Shown in pieces: positions 25,091 to 34,254 of a DNA stretch of 64,000 nt (within the stretch, counting starts at the first letter, position 1; every line of letters starts with the position of its first letter). Location of the stretch: assembly GCF_016125575.1 (NCBI RefSeq), contig NZ_WGLM01000005.1, positions 434,001-498,000 on the forward strand, read 5' to 3'. The translations under genes were made by a program, and so were the position numbers. Source of the stretch: Limimaricola sp. (lineage in GTDB: Bacteria; Pseudomonadota; Alphaproteobacteria; Rhodobacterales; Rhodobacteraceae). The notes under the pieces are model-generated. The model saw only the letters and a list, made by a program, of their open reading frames with translations. It searched no databases and had not been told where the DNA came from.

Positions 25091-26716
25091 TCAGTTCCGT
25101 TTCAGCGCGAGGCAGACCTGCCACGGCCCCAAATTCAGTTGTCCGTCCTCGGGAACCTGCGCGCTGCCCAGTTCTGCCCCGATCGAGAGCCAGTCCCCCG
25201 CGAGCATGTGAAACTCCGACGGCGTGTCGGAGACGTTAAAGGCACACAGGATCGTTTCGTCCGCGTGGTGGCGGGTGAAATATATCACATCGCCCTCGGC
25301 CTTTAGCCCGTCATGACTGCCTTCCTTCAATGCTGCATGGACATGGCGAAAGCCGATCGCCTTGCGGTAGTGATGCAACATCGCGCCGGGATCGGCCTCT
25401 TCGGCAGAAACGGCAAGGCGCAGATGCTCGGACGAGACGGGCAGCCACGGACGCCCATTGGAAAACCCGCCGTTAAGGTTGTCCTGTTCCCAGACCATCG
25501 GCGTGCGGCAGCCGTCGCGGCCCTTGTATTCGGGCCAGAACTCGATCCCGTAGGGGTCTTGCAGATCCTCGAAGGCGACATCGGCCTCTGGCAGACCCAG
25601 CTCTTCGCCTTGGTAAAGACAGACCGACCCGCGCAGGCACATGATAAGCGTGCAGAACATCCGCTGCGCGGCAGGGCTGAGATGCCAGCGCGTCGTGTGG
25701 CGCATTACGTCGTGGTTGGAGAACGCCCAGCAGGGCCAACCCTCGGACGCGACGCGATCAACCTCGGCCATCACGTCGACGATGCGCTGGGGTGTTGGCT
25801 GGGTCGGGGACAGGAATTCGAAGGCGTAGCACATCTGCATCTTGTCGCCGCCCGAGGTATATTCCCCCATGATTTCCAGACCGCGCTGAGCATCGCCCAC
25901 CTCACCCACGGCGGCAGCGCCGAAGGGCTCCATCTCTGCGCGGAATTTCTTCAGAAATTCAAGATTTTCCGGCTGGTTCTTGTCGTAGATGTGCAACTGG
26001 TGGTTATAGGGGTTGACCGAGGGCGCGATTGTGGCATTCCGCGCCTCGGGTGACAGTGGAGGATTGTCGCGCAACTCCTTGTCGGCAATGTAGAAGTTGA
26101 TGGTATCAAGACGGAAACCGTCAACGCCCCGCGACAGCCAGAACCGCTCTACCTCCAGCAGGGCCTCCTGCACGGCAGGCTGGTGGAAGTTCAGGTCGGG
26201 CTGCGAGGTCAGGAAATTGTGCAGGTAATACTGCTGGCGCCGGCTGTCCCATTGCCAGGCTGAGCCGCCAAAGATCGACAGCCAGTTGTTGGGTGGCGTG
26301 CCATCCGGCTTGGGGTCGGACCAGACATACCAGTCGGCCTTGGGGTTGTCGCGGCTGGCGCGGCTTTCCTTGAACCACGGGTGCTGGTCAGAGGTGTGGC
26401 TGAGGACAAGATCAATCATCACCCGCACGCCAAGGCTGTGCGCCGTCTCGACCACCGCGTCGAAATCGGCCAGCGTGCCGAACATCGGATCGACGTCGCA
26501 ATAATCGCTGACGTCATAGCCGAAATCCTTCATCGGCGAGGTGAAGAAGGGGCTGATCCAGATTGCATCAACGCCAAGCGAGGCGATGTAAGGCAGCCGA
26601 CGAACGATGCCCAGCAAATCGCCGATGCCGTCGCCGTTGCTGTCTTGGTAGCTGCGCGGATAGATCTGGTAGATGACCGCGCCGCGCCACCAATCCTTGT
26701 TCATCTGGATAGTCAT
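25091..26716 (-). CDS. aglA: GH13 alpha-glucosidase
   Basis: Cytosolic hydrolysis of imported alpha-glucosides (sucrose, maltose, trehalose or similar). The 541-residue protein carries the four GH13 regions: DLVLSHTSDQHPWF, the nucleophile in GVDGFRLDTINFY, the acid/base in AVGEVGD, and FSNHDVMRHTTR with the third Asp. WWRGAVIYQIYPRSYQDSNG is the usual N-terminal start of the oligo-1,6-glucosidase/alpha-glucosidase branch. It lies between aglG (3-bp gap) and aglK, matching the aglEFGAK order known from Sinorhizobium meliloti. Confidence 0.94.
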   Translation of the reverse strand: MTIQMNKDWWRGAVIYQIYPRSYQDSNGDGIGDLLGIVRRLPYIASLGVDAIWISPFFTSPMKDFGYDVSDYCDVDPMFGTLADFDAVVETAHSLGVRVMIDLVLSHTSDQHPWFKESRASRDNPKADWYVWSDPKPDGTPPNNWLSIFGGSAWQWDSRRQQYYLHNFLTSQPDLNFHQPAVQEALLEVERFWLSRGVDGFRLDTINFYIADKELRDNPPLSPEARNATIAPSVNPYNHQLHIYDKNQPENLEFLKKFRAEMEPFGAAAVGEVGDAQRGLEIMGEYTSGGDKMQMCYAFEFLSPTQPTPQRIVDVMAEVDRVASEGWPCWAFSNHDVMRHTTRWHLSPAAQRMFCTLIMCLRGSVCLYQGEELGLPEADVAFEDLQDPYGIEFWPEYKGRDGCRTPMVWEQDNLNGGFSNGRPWLPVSSEHLRLAVSAEEADPGAMLHHYRKAIGFRHVHAALKEGSHDGLKAEGDVIYFTRHHADETILCAFNVSDTPSEFHMLAGDWLSIGAELGSAQVPEDGQLNLGPWQVCLALKRN

Positions 26717-26719
26717 GTC

Positions 26720-27865
26720 TTACTTCACCGATCCGGCCAGCAGGCCGCGCACGAGGTATTTCTGCATCGCGAAGAACACCATCAGCGGCACCGCGATGCT
26801 GACGAACGCGGCCGTGGCAAGAATTTCCCAGTTGCCGCCGCGGGTGCCCAGCAGCTCGACGATCTGGTTGGTCATGACCGTGGTCTGACCCGTCGAGTCG
26901 ATGAGGAACACCTTGGCCACCAGCAGGTCGTTCCAGGTCCACAGAAACTGGAAGATCGCGAAAGAGGCCAGCGCCGGGAAGGACAGCGGCAGGATGATCT
27001 TGGTGAAGATCTGGAAATCCGTCGCGCCATCCACCTTGGCGTTCTCGATGATGTCACGCGGCAGGCCGACCATGTAGTTCCTGAGCAGGTAGATCGCCAA
27101 CGGCAGGCCGAACCCGGTATGGGCCAGCCAGACGCCTAGGTAGCCCTTGCCGATGCCCACCGCGAGGTGGAAGCGCAAGAGCGGGATCAGCGCCAGCTGC
27201 AGCGGCACGACCAAAAGGCCCACGATGGCCGCGATCAACAGTGCACGGCCCCTGAAATCCATCCAGGCCAGCGCATAGGCAGCAAAGGCCGCGACCACGA
27301 TGGGAATGATCGTGGCGGGAATCGTGACCGTCAGCGTGTTGAAGAACGCCTTGAGCATGCTGTCGGTGGCGTTGCCCGAGAAAAGCACCGTGTTGTAGTT
27401 GCCAAGGGTGAATTCCGGTGGCGTCGTCGCCGTGACGAAAGTGCGCTGACCACGGCCCGACATCTGGTCTGTGCTGGTCAGATGGTATTTCCCGTCTGCT
27501 TGAACGGTCAGCTTGGCGCCATTGTTCAACTCGGCCGTTTCGCCCGGTTTGTAGGCGTCAATAGCGCGCGACGAGATACCCCAATGCGAGATCTTGCCAC
27601 CCTTCTGCCCGTTGAAGAGATCGCCGTCGAGAACATATAGCCCGTCCTTGAGAACCGCCTTGTCCAGTTCATCGGTGCGCAGCGTCAGGTTCTGTTCCTG
27701 CGGAAACAACGATTGCCACCAGCCAGAGCCGGAAATCTGGTCAGCCGTGCGGAAAGACGACACGAACAGGCCCACCGTCGGGAAAAGCCATACAAGAACA
27801 AGGACAAGAACCGAAAGGTTGACGGCCCAGCCAAGGCTCGACTTGCTGCCAGCGATATTGTCCAT
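26720..27865 (-). CDS. aglG: Alpha-glucoside ABC transporter permease, MalG type
   Basis: An inner-membrane permease of 381 residues. One N-terminal helix (LSVLVLVLVWLFPTVGLFV) is followed by a long periplasmic insertion of about 110 residues, then five further helices. The EAA loop ENAKVDGATDFQIFTKIILP (about residues 278-297) docks on AglK. Large insertions between the first two helices are usual in AglG. Its ATG overlaps the aglF stop by one base (TGATG), which indicates translational coupling. Confidence 0.93.
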   Translation of the reverse strand: MDNIAGSKSSLGWAVNLSVLVLVLVWLFPTVGLFVSSFRTADQISGSGWWQSLFPQEQNLTLRTDELDKAVLKDGLYVLDGDLFNGQKGGKISHWGISSRAIDAYKPGETAELNNGAKLTVQADGKYHLTSTDQMSGRGQRTFVTATTPPEFTLGNYNTVLFSGNATDSMLKAFFNTLTVTIPATIIPIVVAAFAAYALAWMDFRGRALLIAAIVGLLVVPLQLALIPLLRFHLAVGIGKGYLGVWLAHTGFGLPLAIYLLRNYMVGLPRDIIENAKVDGATDFQIFTKIILPLSFPALASFAIFQFLWTWNDLLVAKVFLIDSTGQTTVMTNQIVELLGTRGGNWEILATAAFVSIAVPLMVFFAMQKYLVRGLLAGSVK

Positions 27866-29103
27866 CAGCGCATCTCCTTGCGGGCGTTGTAGACGTTCCA
27901 GGCGAGGATCGGGGTGACCAGCACCATGATCACCATCGCGCTGGCCGAGCCGACGCCCACGTCATTGGCCCGGAACAGCTTGTCGAACATGTAGTTCGCC
28001 AGAACCTGCGTATTCCACTGGCCGTTGGTCATGGCAAAGACGATGTCGAAGACCTTCAGCACGACCAGCGTGATCGTCGTCCAGACCACCACGATGGTGC
28101 CAAGGATCTGCGGCACCTTGATCGAGAAGAAGATCTGCAGCGGGTTGGCTCCGTCGACGATCGCCGCCTCGATGGTTTCCTCGGGGATGCCGCGCAGGGC
28201 GGCCGAAAGGATGACCATCGCAAAACCGGTCTGAATCCAGATCAGCACGACCATCAGGAAGAAGTTGTTCCAGAACGGGATCGTCAGCCAGTTGCCCGGC
28301 TCGCCATAGGGAAACTTGAAGGAGAAGATGGCCACCGCGTTGCTCAGCGACAGCCAGACGAACCAAGCCGCCACCAGCGCCGCCAGCACCCGCAGCGGTG
28401 CGACCAGCGGCGGCACCTTGCGCTCGCCCCGCCGCAGCCAGGGCCGCAGCATGAGCCAGCCGATATAGGCGACGATAGCCGCAAAGCCGACCAGGATGAT
28501 CGCCGGCAACAGCTTGAGAAACAGGAACGATCCCCAGCCGCCGTGGAACTCCAGCCAGACCGCGTTCAGCACACCGATCTGGTTGGTGCCGACGGGGCGA
28601 GTGTCATAAACCAGCTTGAAGATGACCGAGGCGCCGACGAAGGAAATCGCCATCGGCATGAAGATCAACGACTTGGCCAGTTGACCCCAGCGGATGCGGT
28701 CAGTCAGCTGCGCCGCCAGCAGGCCGAATCCCGTGGCCGAGGCGGGCACGACGATCAGCCAGAGCATGTTGTTGCTCAGCGCCTCCCAGAACTTCGGCTC
28801 GCCGAACATCCTCTGGTAATTGGCAAGGCCCACGAAGCGGTAGCCGCCCGGCACCTGCTCGCTCAGCGACAGGCGCAGTGTCTCGACCACCGGATAGGCA
28901 AGGTAGAGGCCAAGCGCGCAGATCGCTGGAAGCAGGAAAAGCCAAGGACGGACAAGGTTGGCGCGGTTGATATTGCGCCCGGCATGTTCCCCTTTCGCGG
29001 GGAAGATCACCTTGTCCAGAACGACGTTGGAGAAGTAGAAATATCCGAGGCATCCACCGACGCCGACGATGATAGTGATCAGGCCCTGTAGTGCCGGATT
29101 CAT
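27865..29103 (-). CDS. aglF: Alpha-glucoside ABC transporter permease, MalF type
   Basis: An inner-membrane permease of 412 residues with about eight hydrophobic helices. The first is GLITIIVGVGGCLGYFYFSN and the EAA-type loop is IEAAIVDGANPLQIFFSIKVP near residue 330. It pairs with AglG to form the channel. A 93-bp gap separates it from aglE and holds a strong hairpin. This spacing is much larger than elsewhere in the operon and fits the usual higher expression of the binding protein relative to the permeases. Confidence 0.93.
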   Translation of the reverse strand: MNPALQGLITIIVGVGGCLGYFYFSNVVLDKVIFPAKGEHAGRNINRANLVRPWLFLLPAICALGLYLAYPVVETLRLSLSEQVPGGYRFVGLANYQRMFGEPKFWEALSNNMLWLIVVPASATGFGLLAAQLTDRIRWGQLAKSLIFMPMAISFVGASVIFKLVYDTRPVGTNQIGVLNAVWLEFHGGWGSFLFLKLLPAIILVGFAAIVAYIGWLMLRPWLRRGERKVPPLVAPLRVLAALVAAWFVWLSLSNAVAIFSFKFPYGEPGNWLTIPFWNNFFLMVVLIWIQTGFAMVILSAALRGIPEETIEAAIVDGANPLQIFFSIKVPQILGTIVVVWTTITLVVLKVFDIVFAMTNGQWNTQVLANYMFDKLFRANDVGVGSASAMVIMVLVTPILAWNVYNARKEMR

Positions 29104-29142
29104 GGTCCCCTCCCCCGAAAGCCATGTATTTTCGTCTGGTCA

Positions 29143-29172
29143 GGGTGACGCGAAAATCGCTCCGCGTCACCC
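29143..29172 (-). terminator. Intercistronic hairpin between aglE and aglF
   Basis: GGGTGACGCG and CGCGTCACCC form a perfect 10-bp stem around a 10-base loop, starting 24 bp after the aglE stop. On the transcript a short run of U-rich sequence does not follow, so full intrinsic termination is unlikely. Such stems after binding-protein genes commonly protect the upstream message from 3' exonucleases or cause partial termination. Confidence 0.65.
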
Positions 29173-29196
29173 CATGTCGTTCAGGAAAGTGCCTGA

Positions 29197-30555
29197 TTAC
29201 TTGATGGCGTCCCAGGCCGCCTGGATCGCATCGGCAACGTCCTTGGCCGATTTGCCGCCGACATAGTCGACCATGCCGGTCCAGAACGCGCCCGCACCAA
29301 TCGCACCCGGCATCAGGTCGGAACCGTCAAACCGGAAGGTGGTGGCCTGCAGCAGGATGTCGTTCATCTTGCGCAGCGTCGGGTCCGAGAACAGTTCCGG
29401 ATTGACCGCCTTGTAGGGGGTCAGGAAGCCTTTTTCGGCCATCCAGATCTCGTGCGCGATCGGGGTTTCAAGCCAGGCGATGAACGCCTCGGCCGCCGGG
29501 CTGTCCTTGGTGATCGACCAGACGGTGCCTGCACCCAGAACCGGCTTGCCAAGATCCTTCGAGGCATAGGCGGGGAAGTAGAAGAAATCCACGTCCGTGC
29601 CCACCTGTGTGCCCTCGGGGAAGAAGGCCGGGATGAACGAGGCCTGACGGTGCATCATGCACTGCGGCGGCGACGAGAACAGGCCCTTGGGGCTGTCGCG
29701 GAAGTCGGTCGTGGCCACAGCGGCCGAACCGCCGGCAACATAGGCGTCGTTCTTGGCGAACCAACCAAACTCCTGAATCGCGCCGATGACCTTCGGATCG
29801 TTGAAGGGCAGCGTGTTCTTGACCCACGCGTCATAGTCCTGCGGCGACTGCGTGCGCAGCATGAAGTCCTCGACCCAGTCGGTCGCGGGCCAGCCGGTCG
29901 CAGCACCCGAACCCAGGCCGATACACCACGGCGTGTCGCCGTTGGCTGCCATCTTCTCGGTCAGCGCCTTGAGATCTTCCATCGTCTTGGGCACTTCATA
30001 GCCCGCGTCGGCGAAGTTCTCGGGCACGTACCAGACCAGCGATTTCACGTCGACCTTGTAGAAGAACCCGTAAAGGTGGTTCTGGCCGTCGGCGCCCTGC
30101 GCGGTCCCGAGGTCAACCCAGGACTGGCCGGCCGCGTAGTTGTTCTTGACCCAATCGGCGGTGCCGTCGGGCAGCGGGGTCAGGTAGCCCAGCTTGGCGA
30201 GGTCGCCCATCAGGCCCGGCTGCGGGAAGGCCGCGAGGTTGGGGGCCGAACCGGCCTGCGTGTCGATGCGGATCTGCTGTTCGAAGCTGTCGGAGCCCAC
30301 GTAGGACACCTTGGCGCCGGTGGCCGCCTCGAAGTAGTTCAGCATGTTCTGAACGTTTTCCTGGTCCGGGCCAAGCCACGGGCCAAGGATCGTGACTTCC
30401 TGACCCGACAGGTCATGTGCCGCCTTGAACGCGTTGTAGCTGTCCCAGTTAAACGCCCCCTCGCCAATGGGGAATTTCAGTGCGGTGGGATCGGCGTGCG
30501 CCGTTCCGGCCACCATCGCGACCGCCGCCACTGAGGCAAACAGTGTCTTCTTCAT
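29197..30555 (-). CDS. aglE: Alpha-glucoside-binding periplasmic protein
   Basis: The substrate-binding component of the Agl importer, 452 residues. It has a Sec signal peptide MKKTLFASVAAVAMVAGTAHA with cleavage before DPTAL. Family 1 solute-binding features follow: EVTILGPWLGPDQENVQNML, VSYVGSDSFEQQIRID, and a Trp-rich mature region. The start at 30555 has GGGAGGA eight bases upstream and gives a proper signal peptide; an extension to 30624 does not. Promoter and AglR operator lie directly upstream. Confidence 0.94.
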   Translation of the reverse strand: MKKTLFASVAAVAMVAGTAHADPTALKFPIGEGAFNWDSYNAFKAAHDLSGQEVTILGPWLGPDQENVQNMLNYFEAATGAKVSYVGSDSFEQQIRIDTQAGSAPNLAAFPQPGLMGDLAKLGYLTPLPDGTADWVKNNYAAGQSWVDLGTAQGADGQNHLYGFFYKVDVKSLVWYVPENFADAGYEVPKTMEDLKALTEKMAANGDTPWCIGLGSGAATGWPATDWVEDFMLRTQSPQDYDAWVKNTLPFNDPKVIGAIQEFGWFAKNDAYVAGGSAAVATTDFRDSPKGLFSSPPQCMMHRQASFIPAFFPEGTQVGTDVDFFYFPAYASKDLGKPVLGAGTVWSITKDSPAAEAFIAWLETPIAHEIWMAEKGFLTPYKAVNPELFSDPTLRKMNDILLQATTFRFDGSDLMPGAIGAGAFWTGMVDYVGGKSAKDVADAIQAAWDAIK

Positions 30556-30621
30556 GGAATATCCTCCCTTGCGCGCGTCGCCGCGCGGAACAAACCCTTG
30601 CTGCGCCTTGGGGACCCGCCT

Positions 30622-30633
30622 CAAAGCGCTTTG
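30622..30633. promoter_or_regulatory. AglR-type operator in front of aglE
   Basis: CAAAGCGCTTTG is a perfect palindrome with a central CG, the LacI-family pattern. It lies just downstream of the predicted aglE promoter, where a bound repressor would block transcription. A near-identical site occurs in front of aglR. Confidence 0.7.
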
Positions 30634-30640
30634 GAGAGCC

Positions 30641-30670
30641 TTTAGCCTCGCCCATCATCACGCGCGTGTC
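30641..30670 (-). promoter_or_regulatory. Probable aglE promoter
   Basis: On the minus strand a consensus -35 TTGACA (30670-30665) is followed after 18 bp by GCTAAA (30646-30641), three of six matches to the -10. The weak -10 with a perfect -35 is common in alphaproteobacteria. The start site would fall just before the operator at 30622-30633. Confidence 0.5.
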
Positions 30671-30744
30671 AATCGCCTCGCGGCAAGCATGAGAAAAATA
30701 TGAGTATTTCGCATCTGCAGCATTCTTGACTGCCGACGAAGGCT

Positions 30745-30773
30745 TTGACGCTTTGGCCGACTACGGCTAGGCT
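30745..30773 (+). promoter_or_regulatory. Probable aglR promoter
   Basis: TTGACG (30745-30750), 17 bp spacer, TAGGCT (30768-30773). The downstream operator at 30787-30796 would overlap the early transcribed region and allow autoregulation of aglR and the GH1-glk genes. Confidence 0.5.
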
Positions 30774-30786
30774 CAATGGGAATTTG

Positions 30787-30796
30787 AAAGCGCTTT
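30787..30796. promoter_or_regulatory. AglR-type operator in front of aglR
   Basis: AAAGCGCTTT, within GAAAGCGCTTTG, is a perfect palindrome sharing its core with the aglE-side operator. It lies 16 bp upstream of the aglR ATG. Confidence 0.7.
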
Positions 30797-30811
30797 GGAC
30801 CCGTTGAAGTC

Positions 30812-31867
30812 ATGAATCTCAAGGAATTGTCCAGCAAGCTGGGGCTGAGCCAGACAACGGTCAGCCGCGCGCTCAACGGATATCCCGAGGTCAGCGAACA
30901 AACCCGCGCGCGCGTCCTGCGTGCTGCAGAGCAGCATGGATATCGCCCCAACACGCGGGCCAAGGGCCTTGCGACGGGGCAATCCATGGCCATCGGCCAC
31001 GTGATTCCTGTCTCCACGCGTCACGAAATCGTCAACCCGATCTTTGGCGATTTCATTGCCGGCGCCGGCGAGGTTTATGCCCGCGCCGGCTACGAGATGG
31101 TGTTGACCGTCGTCGACGACAGCAACGAGGCGCAGGTTTATCGCGCGCTGCGTGCGCGCGCCGCTGTCGATGGCGTTGTAGTGCATTCGCCGCAGATCCG
31201 CGAACCGCGCATCGCGCTGTTGACCGATATCGGCCTTCCCTTCGTGGTGCATGGCCGGTCCAGCGACGAAACCGCAGGCTATAGCTGGGTCGATGTCGAC
31301 AACCGCCGGGCCTTCGTGCGCGCCACCACGTTCCTGCTCGACCTCGGGCATCGTCGGATCGGCCTCGTCAATGGGCTTGAAACCATGGATTTCGCCCATC
31401 GGCGGCGCCGTGGCTATGAACAGGGGTTGGCCGCACGTGGCATTACCCCCGACCCCGCACTGATGCGCAGCGGCGAGATGACGGAGGCGCTGGGCTTTGA
31501 GGCGGCGCGCGATATGCTGGCGGGCCCTGCCCCGCCAACAGCCTTTCTTGCCGCCTCGATCATCAGTGCGCTGGGCATCCGACGCGCGGCCGAGGCTGCC
31601 GGACTGCGCGTCGGGCGCGACCTGTCGATCGTCACCCATGACGACGAATTGTCGTATCTGCGCAACGGTGGCGCGACGCCGATCTTCACCGCGACCCGTT
31701 CATCGGTACATACGGCCGGTCGTCTGGCCGCAGAGATGCTCTTGCAGCAGATCGGCGGCGATGTCACATCGCCCCGGCAGATCCTGCTCGAGGCGGAGCT
31801 TGTCGTCGGCGAATCGACGGGGCCGGCGCCCGCCCTTGCCAGGATGTTCGACACCGCAAAGGATTGA
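30812..31867 (+). CDS. aglR: LacI-family regulator of alpha-glucoside genes
   Basis: A 351-residue LacI/GalR repressor. The N-terminal helix-turn-helix is LKELSSKLGLSQTTVSRALNG with the hinge helix RPNTRAKGLATG, followed by a periplasmic-binding-protein-like sensor domain (VDNRRAFVRATTFLLDLGHR, GLVNG, and SIVTHDDELSYL). It is divergent from aglEFGAK and heads an operon with a GH1 glycosidase and glucokinase. Two matching palindromes flank the shared intergenic region, so it most likely represses both directions and releases on an alpha-glucoside or a glucose derivative. Confidence 0.92.
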   Translation: MNLKELSSKLGLSQTTVSRALNGYPEVSEQTRARVLRAAEQHGYRPNTRAKGLATGQSMAIGHVIPVSTRHEIVNPIFGDFIAGAGEVYARAGYEMVLTVVDDSNEAQVYRALRARAAVDGVVVHSPQIREPRIALLTDIGLPFVVHGRSSDETAGYSWVDVDNRRAFVRATTFLLDLGHRRIGLVNGLETMDFAHRRRRGYEQGLAARGITPDPALMRSGEMTEALGFEAARDMLAGPAPPTAFLAASIISALGIRRAAEAAGLRVGRDLSIVTHDDELSYLRNGGATPIFTATRSSVHTAGRLAAEMLLQQIGGDVTSPRQILLEAELVVGESTGPAPALARMFDTAKD

Positions 31868-33199
31868 ATGCCAATGGACCTGTCCAGATCAGACTTCCCC
31901 GAGGGATTCCTCTTCGGGGCCGCCACGGCCGCCTACCAGATCGAGGGGCATCGTTTCGGCGGTGCGGGATCGACGCACTGGGATACCTTCGCCGCCGTAC
32001 CCGGCAACGTCGTGCGTGCCGAGGACGGCGCGCTGGCCTGCGATCATTACCACATGTGGGAGGCCGACCTTGACCTGCTGAAGGATGCAGGGGTTGACGC
32101 CTACCGCTTTTCCACCTCCTGGGCGCGTGTCATGCCCGAGGGGCGCGGCGCGGTGAACCAGGAAGGTCTCGATTTCTACGACCGGCTGGTCGACGGGATG
32201 CTGGCGCGCGGGCTGAAGCCGTTCCAGACGCTCTATCACTGGGAAATGCCCTCGGCGCTGGCTGATCTGGGGGGCTGGACGAACCGCGATGTCGCCGGCT
32301 GGTTCGGTGATTTCGTCGAGGTCATCACGCGCCGCATCGGTGACAGGGTCGCCGCCGTCGCCACCATCAACGAGCCGTGGTGCGTGTCGTTCCTGTCGCA
32401 TTTCCTGGGCCACCACGCGCCGGGCCTGCGCGACATCCGCGCCACTGCCCGCGCGATGCATCATGTCCTTCTGGCCCATGGCGAGGCGGTGGGCCGCCTG
32501 CGCGCGCTGGGGCAGGACAACATCGGCATCGTGCTGAACTTCGATCACACCATGCCCGCCAGCGACGCGCCCGACGATGTCGCGGCGGCGGCCCGGCAAG
32601 ATGCCATCTTCAATCGCTGGTTCATCGAAGGCATCGCCAAGGGCAGCTACCCGGCCGAGGCGCTGGAAGGGCTGGCCCCGCACATGCCCAAGGGATGGGA
32701 GGCCGACATGGCCACCATCTCGCGCCCGATCGACTGGCTGGGCGTGAACTACTACACCCGCCATTTCGCCGGCGCGGCGCCCGATCAGCCCTGGCCGCAC
32801 CTGCGCGACGTGCCGGGTGACCTGCCCAAAACCCAGATGGGATGGGAGATCTACCCCGCGGGCCTCGAAGGGTTCCTGACCCGCATGGCGCGCGACTACG
32901 TGGGCGACATGCCGCTTTTCGTGACCGAGAACGGGATGGCATGGCCCGACGTGGTGGAAAACGGTGCGGTCTACGACCCCGAGCGCGCGGCCTTCCTCGC
33001 CGATCACCTCGGCGCCGTGCGCCGGGCGATCGCCGCCGGGGCCAACGTGAACGGGTTCTTCTACTGGTCGCTGCTGGACAATTACGAATGGGCCTTTGGC
33101 TATGAAAAGCGTTTCGGCCTTGTCCACGTCGACTTCGACAGCTTGAAACGCACGCCGAAATCATCCTATCACGAATTCGCTGCGGCGCTTGCCCGCTAG
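31868..33199 (+). CDS. GH1 beta-glucosidase
   Basis: A family 1 glycoside hydrolase of 443 residues, cytosolic with no signal peptide. Key motifs are FLFGAATAAYQIEG, TSWARVMPEG, the acid/base Glu in ATINEPWC, WLGVNYYTRHF, and the nucleophile Glu in VTENGMAWPD. FFYWSLLDNYEWAFGYEKRFG closes the active site. Substrate is likely a beta-glucoside or cellobiose, although it sits in an alpha-glucoside locus. It begins at the aglR stop and precedes glk by 13 bp, so the released glucose is phosphorylated by the next gene product. Confidence 0.93.
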   Translation: MPMDLSRSDFPEGFLFGAATAAYQIEGHRFGGAGSTHWDTFAAVPGNVVRAEDGALACDHYHMWEADLDLLKDAGVDAYRFSTSWARVMPEGRGAVNQEGLDFYDRLVDGMLARGLKPFQTLYHWEMPSALADLGGWTNRDVAGWFGDFVEVITRRIGDRVAAVATINEPWCVSFLSHFLGHHAPGLRDIRATARAMHHVLLAHGEAVGRLRALGQDNIGIVLNFDHTMPASDAPDDVAAAARQDAIFNRWFIEGIAKGSYPAEALEGLAPHMPKGWEADMATISRPIDWLGVNYYTRHFAGAAPDQPWPHLRDVPGDLPKTQMGWEIYPAGLEGFLTRMARDYVGDMPLFVTENGMAWPDVVENGAVYDPERAAFLADHLGAVRRAIAAGANVNGFFYWSLLDNYEWAFGYEKRFGLVHVDFDSLKRTPKSSYHEFAAALAR

Positions 33200-33212
33200 G
33201 CCGGAGGCAGCC

Positions 33213-34187
33213 ATGTCCCACCCCTCCAACACCCTGTCGCTTGTCGCCGATATCGGCGGCACCAACACGCGCGTTGCGTTGGCCGAGGGCCGGCGCGTGA
33301 TGCCCGAGACGATCCGGCGCTATCACAACGCCGATTATCCGGGGCTGGAAAGTGTGTTGCGCGCCTATGTCACCGCCGAAGACGAGGTTGACGTGGCCGC
33401 GGCCTGCGTCGCCGTGGCCGGACCGGTGCGCGACGGCCGCGCGGCGATGACCAACCTCGACTGGACGATCGACGGCGGCACGCTGACCCGGGCAACACGG
33501 GCCGAAACCGTGGCGATCCTCAACGACTTGCAGGCGCAGGGCCACGCGATCGGCCATATCGACCCTGCCCTTGTGCGCGGCATCGTCGAGGGGGCGGCCG
33601 ACCCGGCCGACGACGCCTCTAAGCTGGTGATCGGGGTGGGCACCGGGTTCAACGCCGCGCCGGTTCATGACCTCGCGGCGGGGCGTTTCGTCGCTGCCTC
33701 CGAAAGCGGGCACGCGAACTTGCCGATCCGCAGCGAGGATGAATTGCGGCTGATGCGCTACCTGTCGACGGCGCATGGCTTTGCCTCGGTCGAGGACGTG
33801 CTGTCGGGCCGCGGGCTGGAGCATCTTTACGCCTGGCTGGGGATCGAGGCCGACGACCCGCGCGAGGCCTCGGCGCAGGCGATCATGCAGGGCTGCGCGG
33901 ACGAAAGCGATCCGCGCGCGCTGGAGGCCGCGCAGATTTTCGCGCGGATGCTGGGCACGGTCGCGGGGAACCTTGCGCTGATCCACCTGCCCTTCGGCGG
34001 CGTCTACCTCGTGGGCGGGGTCTCGCGCGCCTTCGCGCCCTACCTTGCCCGCTTCGGCTTTGCCGAGGCGTTCCGCGACAAGGGGCGTTTCGCGGGATTC
34101 ATGGGCAATTTCGCGGTCAGCGTGGTCGAGGATGATTACGCCGCCCTGACCGGATCGGCAGCCTATCTCGCCGGTTTGCAGGGCTGA
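33213..34187 (+). CDS. glk: Glucokinase
   Basis: Phosphorylates glucose with ATP. A 324-residue Glk-type protein: SLVADIGGTNTRVALAEG (phosphate-binding loop), VAVAGPVRDGRAAMTNLDWTID, AILNDLQAQGHAIG, VGVGTGFNAAPVHD, and SESGHANLP. GGAGG lies five bases before the ATG at 33213. It completes the aglR-GH1-glk operon and connects sugar hydrolysis with zwf-pgl-pgi. The gene ends 67 bp before the convergent cckA; no convincing terminator is seen there. Confidence 0.94.
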   Translation: MSHPSNTLSLVADIGGTNTRVALAEGRRVMPETIRRYHNADYPGLESVLRAYVTAEDEVDVAAACVAVAGPVRDGRAAMTNLDWTIDGGTLTRATRAETVAILNDLQAQGHAIGHIDPALVRGIVEGAADPADDASKLVIGVGTGFNAAPVHDLAAGRFVAASESGHANLPIRSEDELRLMRYLSTAHGFASVEDVLSGRGLEHLYAWLGIEADDPREASAQAIMQGCADESDPRALEAAQIFARMLGTVAGNLALIHLPFGGVYLVGGVSRAFAPYLARFGFAEAFRDKGRFAGFMGNFAVSVVEDDYAALTGSAAYLAGLQG

Positions 34188-34254
34188 TCATCCCGCCGCC
34201 GGAACGCGATTTTGTTGGATATCGGACCGGCGTCTTCGCGGCCTGATCGGTGCC

